Below are positions 1 through 6,031 of a stretch of 6,731 nt of DNA, one piece after another; position 1 is the stretch's first letter; each line of letters starts with the position of its first letter. A model generated the notes under the pieces. The model made no database searches. It was not told where the DNA came from and saw only the letters and a program-made list of their open reading frames with translations. This DNA comes from Gammaproteobacteria bacterium (GTDB lineage: Bacteria > Pseudomonadota > Gammaproteobacteria > Steroidobacterales > Steroidobacteraceae). A program made the position numbers and the translations under genes. Location of the stretch: assembly GCA_019242385.1 (NCBI GenBank), contig JAFAVO010000071.1:1-6731 (forward strand), in the 5' to 3' direction.

Positions 1-2457
1 CGGCTCGTCCGCGTCGGGTTGGGGAGCATCATCACTCCGGTACCGCCGCACCACTGCCCCGCTGGCATCGAGCACTTCGAGCACGAGCGGCTGGCGCGCA
101 TCGTGCGGCAGCCAATACTCGATGATGGCGCCCGCAGGAGGATTCTCGGCCAGCGGCTCATCGGGTGGAATGGGCGTATCCGTCCAGGTGCTGCGATGCA
201 TGCGGTAAGCCGCGGACGGCCGGAACAGCAGCGCGTCGCGGCCCGGCGCCCCCGCGAGCTGCCGTAGCCTCGAGATGTCATCGAGGATCCAGATCGAGCG
301 GCCATGGGTGGCGAGGATGAGATCGTCCTCGTTCAGCCACAGATCCCGCATCGAGGTGTGCGGCAGATTGAGCTGCAGGGAGTCCCAGTGAGCGCCGTCA
401 TCGAAGGACACCCACACCGCAGACTCGGTGGCCGCGAACAGGAGACCGCGGCGCTGCGGATCTTCGCGCACCGCATTGACCGGCGCATCCGCGGGCAGAC
501 CGGCGGTGATGGCCTGCCAGCTCTTGCCACGGTCGCGGGTGCGATACAGATAGGGGCGCAGGTCGTCGATGCGCATGCGGCTCACCGACACATAAGCCGT
601 GTCCGCATCGAAATGCGACGCTTCGATCTGCGTCACCTTGCTCCACGGCACGAGCTCGGGCGGCGTGACGTTCGACCAGTTGCTCCCGCCGTCGGCGCTC
701 ACCCATACGAGGCCATCGTCGGTGCCGGCCCAGATGCGCGCGCCATCGAGCGGGGACAACCCGAGTGCATAGATGACGCCGCGTTGCGCTTCCGCGCCCT
801 TGAGGTGCAGACCACCGACGCTCGCGGGAACCGCGCCCGGGTCGCGCGCGAGCACCGGACTGACGGTCTGCCAGCTCATTCCGCCATCGCGGGTGCGATA
901 TAGACGGTTCGCGGCGTAATAGAGCGTATGCGCATCGAGCGGCGAGAACATGAGCGGTTGCGTCCGGTGGACCCAGACCTCGGACCCACGCAGGGGGATC
1001 GGGGTGACGTTCTGGACCTGGCCGGTCGAGACGTGGAACTTGGACACCTCGCTCCGCCCCGCGCCGTAGATGACATCGGGGTCGAGCGGATCGGGGGCCA
1101 CGTAGCCGTACTCGATCGCGCCGACCGGGTGCCAGTCGCCTGCCGTGATGCTGCCGTCGTTGCCGCGGCTCGCGATGCACACCGAGCCGCTTTCCTGCTG
1201 TCCCGCGCACACCCGGTAGGGGAAGGTCGGGGTGACGCTCACGTGATAGAGCTGTGCCGTCGGCTGATTGAGCCAGCTGCTCCAGGTCTCCCCGCCATTC
1301 AGCGTGATGACCGCGCCCTGATCGCTGACCAGCGCGATGATGTGCGGGTCGCTCGGGTTGATCCACAGGTTCTGGTAGTCATCGCCGCCCGGGGCGCCGC
1401 GCAACGGCCGCCAGCTCCTGCCGCCATCGGTCGACTTCATGGTGACGATGCTGGCGCTGTACACCACATCCGCATTGGTCGGGTCCACGCGCATCACCGC
1501 CAGATCGCCGCCACCGATGCGCAGCGCCGGGCGCGGATCGCTCGTGATGCGCGTCCAGCTCTCGCCCGAATCGTCCGAGCGGAACACACCGAGCCCCGCC
1601 GCAGAGGAGTAGTCCCCGGGCTGGCTGGTCGCAACTGACAGGTAGACGCGCTCGGGCGAGGAGGGGGCGATGGCAATGTTGACCTGCGAGAGGTCCTGCG
1701 GGAGACCCGCGCTGAGGCGCTTCCAGGTGTTGCCTCCATCGGTCGACTTGAAGAGGCCGCCGCCGGTGCCGTTGAACTCGTTCTTGTCCTCCCACGGGCC
1801 GAGGCGCGACTGCCACAGGCCGGCGTAGACGATCTGCGGGTGCACCGGATCGATGGCCACCGCGGATGCGCCCGTGTCCTCATCCTTGTAGAGCACTCGC
1901 TGCCAGGTTGTGCCCGCATCCACCGAGCGGTAGATCCCGCGCTCCGCATTGGGTCCATAGGGATGGCCGAGCACCGCGGCGAACAGCCTGGATGCGTCGT
2001 GCGGGTCGACGGCGAGCTCGGCGATCTGCTGTCCCTGCGCAAGGCCGACGTGCGACCAGGTGCGCCCGCCATCGCGTGAGCGGTAAATGCCGTTGCCGAC
2101 GGATAGGTCCGGCCGCGGCAGTCCCTCGCCGCTCGCGACGTAGATGATGTCCGGATCCGAAGGCGCCACCGCGATGGCACCGATCGACTGGGTGCTCTGC
2201 GCATCGAATATGGGCCGCCAGGTACGCCCGGCGTCGTTGGTCTTCCACACCCCGCCGTTCACCGCGCCGATGTAGAAGACGCTCGGCTGCGAGGCGACGC
2301 CGGCCACTGCACGGGTGCGGCCCCCGCGCATCGGGCCGATCATGCGCCAGCTGAGATCGGCGAACATGCCGGCCGGGGTCTGCTGTGCGATGACCGGCGG
2401 CGCGAGCAGGAGGAGAGCGCTGAGACTCGCCCAGCAGCGGGTGATGTTTCGGTGCAT
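1..2457 (-). CDS. Exported Asp-box (BNR/sialidase-like) beta-propeller protein, 3' end cut off by the window
   Basis: The frame is open from an ATG at 2457 to the left edge, giving 819 residues with no stop, so the C-terminus is missing. Residues 1-24 look like a Sec signal peptide (basic start, LLLLAPPVIA core, likely cut after VIA before QQ). Eleven Asp-box motifs of the S/T-x-D-x-G-x-T/S-W type lie at about 72-80, 126-134, 177-185, 237-245, 293-301, 341-349, 384-392, 521-529, 586-594, 639-647 and 683-691. This matches the WD40/YVTN/BNR-like or 'glycosyl hydrolase' proteins of about 1000 residues, whose substrate is not established. After residue 770 a beta-rich segment (PPAGAIIEYWL, then LVLEVLDASGAVVRRY) resembles the C-terminal beta-sandwich of that family. 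I see no proof of sialidase activity. The start lies 3 bases after the DUF6165 stop and lacks a clear Shine-Dalgarno, so translational coupling is likely. The signal peptide supports this start over later Met codons. Confidence 0.9.
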   Translation of the reverse strand, partial: MHRNITRCWASLSALLLLAPPVIAQQTPAGMFADLSWRMIGPMRGGRTRAVAGVASQPSVFYIGAVNGGVWKTNDAGRTWRPIFDAQSTQSIGAIAVAPSDPDIIYVASGEGLPRPDLSVGNGIYRSRDGGRTWSHVGLAQGQQIAELAVDPHDASRLFAAVLGHPYGPNAERGIYRSVDAGTTWQRVLYKDEDTGASAVAIDPVHPQIVYAGLWQSRLGPWEDKNEFNGTGGGLFKSTDGGNTWKRLSAGLPQDLSQVNIAIAPSSPERVYLSVATSQPGDYSSAAGLGVFRSDDSGESWTRITSDPRPALRIGGGDLAVMRVDPTNADVVYSASIVTMKSTDGGRSWRPLRGAPGGDDYQNLWINPSDPHIIALVSDQGAVITLNGGETWSSWLNQPTAQLYHVSVTPTFPYRVCAGQQESGSVCIASRGNDGSITAGDWHPVGAIEYGYVAPDPLDPDVIYGAGRSEVSKFHVSTGQVQNVTPIPLRGSEVWVHRTQPLMFSPLDAHTLYYAANRLYRTRDGGMSWQTVSPVLARDPGAVPASVGGLHLKGAEAQRGVIYALGLSPLDGARIWAGTDDGLVWVSADGGSNWSNVTPPELVPWSKVTQIEASHFDADTAYVSVSRMRIDDLRPYLYRTRDRGKSWQAITAGLPADAPVNAVREDPQRRGLLFAATESAVWVSFDDGAHWDSLQLNLPHTSMRDLWLNEDDLILATHGRSIWILDDISRLRQLAGAPGRDALLFRPSAAYRMHRSTWTDTPIPPDEPLAENPPAGAIIEYWLPHDARQPLVLEVLDASGAVVRRYRSDDAPQPDADEP
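514..546. repeat. Internal repeat copy 1, Asp-box coding unit
   Basis: This 33-base stretch matches 868-900 at 28 of 33 positions. It encodes the Asp-box strand Y-R-T-R-D-R-G-K-S-W-Q of the propeller protein. The similarity comes from duplicated propeller blades and is not a mobile or regulatory repeat. Confidence 0.6.
868..900. repeat. Internal repeat copy 2, Asp-box coding unit
   Basis: Partner of the copy at 514-546 in the same orientation. It encodes Y-R-T-R-D-G-G-M-S-W-Q, an Asp-box of the same propeller protein. The unit boundary coincides with the motif, as expected from blade duplication. Confidence 0.6.
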
Positions 2458-2460
2458 GGC

Positions 2461-2853
2461 CTAGCGGTACTGCTTGTAGGATTTTTCTTCGACGATGCGC
2501 GAACCGAGCTGCAGATTGATGCGCTTCTTGATGTCCGCGCGCTCGTCATTGGAGATGTAGACCGAGCGCGCGAGCTCGATGAACTCGCGATCGAAAGTCT
2601 GGCGCGCTTCCTTGTCGCGGATGCGGTCCTCGATGTCCCACAGCTTCGCGTTGACGTTCTCGAGCGCGCGCTCATCGAGCGCCACGTCGTGCGCTGCGGC
2701 CCCCGAGGCTTTCCAGATCTGCTCGAGGAGCGACAATTCCAGCTTCACGTTGGCGAGTTTCGCCGCATCCTGGATGCGCGCCACCTTGATTCTGAGGATG
2801 GTGATCTTATCGAGCAGCTCGCCGGGGGAGACGGGTACCAGGACCTCTTTCAT
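2461..2853 (-). CDS. DUF6165 family protein (small conserved protein linked to LPS genes)
   Basis: A 130-residue soluble protein of unknown biochemical function. The N-terminus has the pattern I associate with DUF6165: a V-P-V-S-P-G-E-L-L-D-K-I-T-I-L run at about residues 6-20, then R-I-K and an A-K-L-A-N-V segment at 31-36. The rest is charged and mostly helical by eye, with W47 and W72 and the tail E-K-S-Y-K-Q-Y-R. There is no signal peptide or membrane segment, so it should be cytoplasmic. Its ATG overlaps the stop of the upstream GT9 gene (ATGA), and an AGGA lies 8 bases before the start. The secreted propeller gene begins 3 bases after its stop. Family members are, from memory, often beside LPS or polysaccharide genes, so an accessory role in core assembly is plausible but not shown. 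The family call is from recall of the N-terminal motif. Confidence 0.85.
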   Translation of the reverse strand: MKEVLVPVSPGELLDKITILRIKVARIQDAAKLANVKLELSLLEQIWKASGAAAHDVALDERALENVNAKLWDIEDRIRDKEARQTFDREFIELARSVYISNDERADIKKRINLQLGSRIVEEKSYKQYR

Positions 2854-3905
2854 GCCTGCGATCCTAGCAACTCATCGAGCTTGCCGGTGACCTGTTCGAT
2901 CCGGATCAGATCCATCACTCCCGGCTCCTCGATCTTGTGGGTCCACGGAAGCTCCTCCGGCTCGCAGCCGCGGAAGGTGCGCGCTGCCTCGGGGTAGGCG
3001 TCCACGCACCAGCGGCCCGAGAGATAGGGTCCACTGCGCGCCGGATTGGTGGCGGCATACAGCCCGATGACCGGTGTGCCGACCATCGTGGCCATGTGCG
3101 CGGGGCCGGAGTCCGGCGTCAGCAGCACTCGGGCCCGGGCGAGCAGCGCGAGCAGCTCGGGCAATGTGTCCTGGCCGATCTGATTGACGAGCGGCACCGG
3201 ACAGGCGCGGGCGATCGCGGCTCCCATGAGGCGCTCGCTCTCACTCGGCCCGCCCGCCAGTATCACGCGCATGCCATGCCGTGCTGCGGCGTAGGCAGCG
3301 ATGGCGGCGTAACGCTCCGGGCGCCAGTTGCGCAGCGGATGGCTCGAGCAGGGGCTGATGATGAGCGTCGGCTGGCTGTCGGGGATGAGCCGTTGCGCGT
3401 AAGCCTGCGTCTCCGGCGGCAGCCGCAGGTCCCAGTGCAGCAGCCGCTCGCTGATACCGAGCGCGGCCGGGAAGCCGAAGAAGCTGTCGAGCACGTGCTC
3501 GCGGGTGCGGGCGGCAATGCGGGCGTTGGTGAACAGCCACTGCAGCTCGCGCGCGCGGGCGCGATCGAATCCGAGCTTCACGCGCGCCGCTACGCAGGAC
3601 GCCACCAGGCTCGCGCGCAGCGCCAGCTGCATGTGCAACAGCACCTCGAAGCGGCGGCCGCGAAGCGCCGCGCGCAGTGCCGTGAGCGCGCCGGGGCGGA
3701 GGCGCTTCTCCAGGGTGATAAACTCCACGCCATCGAGGAGCCGCATGAGCCGCGCCTCGTTCCTGCCGATGATCCACGTGAGCTGTGTTGCCGGCCATGC
3801 CTGTTGTAAGGTGCGCACGACCGGCACCACGTGACAGGCATCGCCAATCGCCGAGAGCCGAAGGATGCACAGACTGCGCGGCGGCTCGGGGAGAGGCAAC
3901 ATCAT
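2850..3905 (-). CDS. Glycosyltransferase family 9 protein, LPS heptosyltransferase-like
   Basis: A 351-residue GT-B enzyme of the ADP-heptose:LPS heptosyltransferase family, expected to add a sugar to the LPS inner core on the cytoplasmic face of the inner membrane. Visible landmarks are the N-terminal L-R-L-S-A-I-G-D (15-22, with the family's conserved Asp at 22), S-P-C-S-S-H-P-L-R-N-W (184-194), the nucleotide-sugar site region L-A-G-G-P-S-E (216-222), the hallmark D-S-G-P-A-H (265-270) and G-T-P-V-I-G-L-Y (276-283). Length fits the family (about 320-360). Two adjacent ATGs (3905 and 3902) are possible starts; neither has a good Shine-Dalgarno. Its stop overlaps the DUF6165 start by 4 bases, and it diverges from kdkA. 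Whether it is heptosyltransferase I, II or a transferase for another core sugar cannot be decided from this sequence, so I give no symbol. Confidence 0.92.
   Translation of the reverse strand: MMLPLPEPPRSLCILRLSAIGDACHVVPVVRTLQQAWPATQLTWIIGRNEARLMRLLDGVEFITLEKRLRPGALTALRAALRGRRFEVLLHMQLALRASLVASCVAARVKLGFDRARARELQWLFTNARIAARTREHVLDSFFGFPAALGISERLLHWDLRLPPETQAYAQRLIPDSQPTLIISPCSSHPLRNWRPERYAAIAAYAAARHGMRVILAGGPSESERLMGAAIARACPVPLVNQIGQDTLPELLALLARARVLLTPDSGPAHMATMVGTPVIGLYAATNPARSGPYLSGRWCVDAYPEAARTFRGCEPEELPWTHKIEEPGVMDLIRIEQVTGKLDELLGSQA
2862..2865 (-). promoter_or_regulatory. Ribosome binding site of the DUF6165 gene
   Basis: AGGA on the minus strand lies 8 bases before the ATG at 2853, inside the last codons of the GT9 gene. 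It supports this start. Together with the ATGA overlap it suggests that translation of the two genes is coupled. Confidence 0.5.
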
Positions 3906-3909
3906 GGAG
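3906..3909 (+). promoter_or_regulatory. Ribosome binding site that favours a GTG start for kdkA
   Basis: GGAG is followed by 8 bases and then GTG at 3918, an ideal spacing. The other in-frame candidates (ATG 3831, GTG 3948, ATG 3978) have no comparable site. The site sits inside the 12-base gap between the two divergent start codons. Confidence 0.5.
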
Positions 3910-3917
3910 TCAAGGTT

Positions 3918-4682
3918 GTGAATGGGCGCTTCGCGCTCGGACCTGAGGTGAAACGCAGCGCCATCACGCGGGGCGCCATGCTATATGACACCTCCCGCGC
4001 GGGCAATTTGAGCGCGGACTGGTTCGAGCCGCGCTACTGGGAGGCGCTTGGAGCCCTCGATGGCAGCGCCCGCGGACGCGCGGCGGCGCGCTTCATCAAC
4101 AGCTCCGAAGGGCGGCGCTACGTGCTGCGCCATTACCGCCGCGGCGGCCTGATGGCACACCTGTCCGCTGACCGCTTCGCCTGGCGCGGCGAGGAGCGCA
4201 CGCGGCCATTCGCGGAATGGCAGCTCACGTATCGACTGCACCGCGCCGGGCTACCGGTGGCCGCGCCGGTCGCCGCGCGCTACACCCACACAGGCTCGAC
4301 CTACACCGGCGACATCCTCACGGAGCGGCTCTCGGTCGTCGGCTCGCTCGCCGAATGCCTGCGGACCGGTGCGCTCGCGACGCTGACCTGGATCGCCATC
4401 GGCCGCTGCATCCGCCGCTTTCACGACCTCGGCGTCTGCCACGCCGATCTGAATGCGCACAACGTGCTGCTGAGCGAGGAGAGCGTCTACCTGATCGACT
4501 TCGACCGCTGTCAGCTGCGCGGCCCCGGGCTGTGGCGCGATGGCAACCTGGTGCGGCTGCGCCGCTCGCTCGAGAAAGTCACCTGGGGGTTACCCGCCGA
4601 GCGCTTTGGCGAGTCCGACTGGCACGCGCTCCTCGATGGCTACCGCCAGTCGGTCGCCCGCGGCGAGTCGCCATCCGGATAG
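3918..4682 (+). CDS. kdkA: 3-deoxy-D-manno-octulosonic acid (Kdo) kinase
   Basis: KdkA phosphorylates the 4-position of the Kdo residue on Kdo-lipid IVA using ATP, at the cytoplasmic face of the inner membrane (EC 2.7.1.166). With the GTG start the protein has 254 residues, close to the family length. It has a reduced protein-kinase-like fold. The N-terminal G-A-M-L-Y-D is followed by D-W-F-E-P-R-Y-W; V-L-R-H-Y-R-R-G-G lies at about 69-77, R-T-R-P-F-A-E-W at 94-101, the catalytic-loop H-A-D-L-N-A-H-N at 175-182 and the metal-binding I-D-F-D at 193-196. The frame is open back to an ATG at 3831, but that would add 29 residues lying opposite the start of the GT9 gene. The GTG has a well-spaced GGAG and gives an N-terminus of the usual size. 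waaA follows after 16 bases, so the two probably form an operon. Confidence 0.92.
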   Translation: MNGRFALGPEVKRSAITRGAMLYDTSRAGNLSADWFEPRYWEALGALDGSARGRAAARFINSSEGRRYVLRHYRRGGLMAHLSADRFAWRGEERTRPFAEWQLTYRLHRAGLPVAAPVAARYTHTGSTYTGDILTERLSVVGSLAECLRTGALATLTWIAIGRCIRRFHDLGVCHADLNAHNVLLSEESVYLIDFDRCQLRGPGLWRDGNLVRLRRSLEKVTWGLPAERFGESDWHALLDGYRQSVARGESPSG

Positions 4683-4698
4683 CATCGGGCCGCCGCAG

Positions 4699-6009
4699 TT
4701 GCGCTTTCTCTACCTGCTCGCCATCTACCTCGCCGCCCCGGTGGTGTCGGCGCTCTTTCTGTGGCGCGGTCTGCGCGATCGCAGCTACTGGCACAATTTC
4801 GGCGAGCGTTTCGGCTTTGGTGCGCGCCTGGTCCCACAGGGGGTCTGGCTGCACGCAGTCTCGGTCGGGGAGGTGCAGGCCTGCGCTCCGCTCGTGAGCG
4901 CGCTGCGGCGGCTCCATCCGGGGCTGCCGCTGACCGTCACGACCTTCACCCCGACCGGCTCGGCGCGCGCGCGCGCGCTTTTCGGCAATCTCGCCGCGGT
5001 CCGCTACGTGCCCTATGACCTTCCGGGCGCGGTGCGACGCTTCTTCCGGCGCGTGCAGCCACGGCTCGCGGTGATCTTCGAGACCGAGCTCTGGCCGAAC
5101 CTCTATCGTGAATGCTCGCGGCGCCGCGTGCCGCTGGTGCTGGCGAGCGCCCGCCTCTCGGCGCGCTCGGTGGGGCGCTATCAGAGACTCGGCGCGCTGA
5201 TGCGCGAGACCCTGGCCCGCACCGCAGTGGTGGCAGCCCAGGGGCCTGGCGATGCCGAGCGCTTCCGGGCGCTCGGCGCAGACCCCGCGACCACCCACGT
5301 GACCGGCAACATCAAGTTCGATTTCGAGTTGCCCGCGGGGCTGGCGGCGCGCGGCGCTCGGCTGCGCGCCCAGTACGCGCCCGATCGGCCGCTATGGGTG
5401 GCCGGCAGCACGCACGGAGGCCTCGAGGAGCAGGCGCTGCTCGAGGCCCACAAGCTCGTGCGCGCGGCGCATCCGCAGGCGTTGCTGGTGCTCGCTCCGC
5501 GTCATCCGCCGCGCTTCGATGAGGTTGCCCAGAGCCTGCGTTCCGCGGGACTCGAGTTCGTGCGCCGCTCGGGGGCGCCTGCCAGCCCACGCGATGGCGA
5601 TTGCACGGTGCTGCTGCTCGACTCGCTCGGGGAGCTGCTGGATTTCTATGCGGCGGCCGACGTCGCGTTCGTGGGCGGCAGTCTCGTCCCGATCGGCGGC
5701 CACAACCTGCTCGAGCCCGCCGCGCTCGGGGTCCCGATTCTCACCGGCCCCAACAACTCCAACAGCGAGGAGATCGCGCGGCTCCTGATCGCGCGTGGCG
5801 CCGCGGAAGTGGTGCATGATGGGGCGCAGCTTGGGGCACGTGTCAGTGCGCTGCTCGCCGATCCGGCAGAGCGCGAGCGCATGGGCGCCGCCGGTCGCGC
5901 CTCGGTCGAGAGTAATCGCGGCGCGCTCGAGAAGCTGCTCGCCCTCATCGAGCCGCTGCTGGACCCACCCCGGGAAATCCCTCCTGGGGGGACCTCGGGT
6001 GGAGTGTGA
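4699..6009 (+). CDS. waaA: Kdo transferase (3-deoxy-D-manno-octulosonic acid transferase), GT30
   Basis: WaaA (KdtA) transfers Kdo from CMP-Kdo to lipid IVA, the first committed step of LPS core assembly, and is anchored in the inner membrane. From the TTG the product has 436 residues (family about 420-430). An N-terminal anchor (about residues 2-22) is followed by the GT30 N-domain with H-A-V-S-V-G-E-V (52-59; Glu58 matches the family's catalytic Glu), F-E-T-E-L-W-P-N-L (127-135) and T-G-N-I-K-F-D (202-208). The C-domain has G-S-T-H-G-G-L-E-E (236-244), L-A-P-R-H-P-P-R-F (265-273) and the CMP-Kdo-site segment G-G-S-L-V-P-I-G-G-H-N-L-L-E-P (326-340). The start is uncertain: the frame is open upstream with ATGs at 4540 and 4636, but both overlap kdkA and would precede the membrane anchor with unrelated sequence. 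The TTG lies directly before the anchor, without a strong Shine-Dalgarno. Whether it adds one Kdo or two cannot be read from the sequence. Confidence 0.95.
   Translation: MRFLYLLAIYLAAPVVSALFLWRGLRDRSYWHNFGERFGFGARLVPQGVWLHAVSVGEVQACAPLVSALRRLHPGLPLTVTTFTPTGSARARALFGNLAAVRYVPYDLPGAVRRFFRRVQPRLAVIFETELWPNLYRECSRRRVPLVLASARLSARSVGRYQRLGALMRETLARTAVVAAQGPGDAERFRALGADPATTHVTGNIKFDFELPAGLAARGARLRAQYAPDRPLWVAGSTHGGLEEQALLEAHKLVRAAHPQALLVLAPRHPPRFDEVAQSLRSAGLEFVRRSGAPASPRDGDCTVLLLDSLGELLDFYAAADVAFVGGSLVPIGGHNLLEPAALGVPILTGPNNSNSEEIARLLIARGAAEVVHDGAQLGARVSALLADPAERERMGAAGRASVESNRGALEKLLALIEPLLDPPREIPPGGTSGGV
5965..6002. terminator. Possible bidirectional hairpin at the waaA 3' end
   Basis: CCACCC (5965-5970) pairs with GGGTGG (5997-6002), and inside it TCCC (5978-5981) can pair with GGGA (5989-5992). 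It lies in the last codons of waaA, between two convergent genes. There is no T-tract, so a classical intrinsic terminator is doubtful. The DNA also encodes the proline- and glycine-rich C-terminus of WaaA, which alone could create the repeat. Confidence 0.22.
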
Positions 6010-6031
6010 TGCGCCCCGCCGAATGTATTTG

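Noticed and set aside
514..900. 33-base near-repeat as a CRISPR or mobile-element signal
   Set aside because: Only two copies, 354 bases apart, both coding for the Asp-box in frame; this is explained by blade duplication.
304..1638. Plus-strand open frames opposite the propeller gene
   Set aside because: Their codons mirror the Asp-box coding strand, and the products show only Arg/Ala/His-rich sequence.
1..2457. Calling the propeller protein a true sialidase
   Set aside because: Asp-boxes alone do not show sialidase activity; I could not identify the catalytic arginine triad or Tyr/Glu pair, and the repeat number and length fit the broader BNR-like family.
2937..3809. Plus-strand open frame of 290 codons opposite the GT9 gene
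   Set aside because: It lies fully antisense to a gene with clear GT9 motifs; the product is Arg/Ala/Gly rich with no recognisable domain. Long antisense frames are expected in GC-rich DNA.
3980..4006. Minus-strand TTGCCC (4001-4006) and TATAGC (3980-3985) as a promoter for the GT9 operon, with a CCCGCGCGGG palindrome (3994-4003)
   Set aside because: The spacer is 15 bases, shorter than the usual 16-18, matches are weak, and the site is inside kdkA coding DNA. GC-rich palindromes of this size are common here.
4579..5298. Minus-strand open frame of 239 codons opposite kdkA end and waaA
   Set aside because: It is antisense to conserved WaaA motifs, low in complexity, and has no ribosome binding site or family resemblance.
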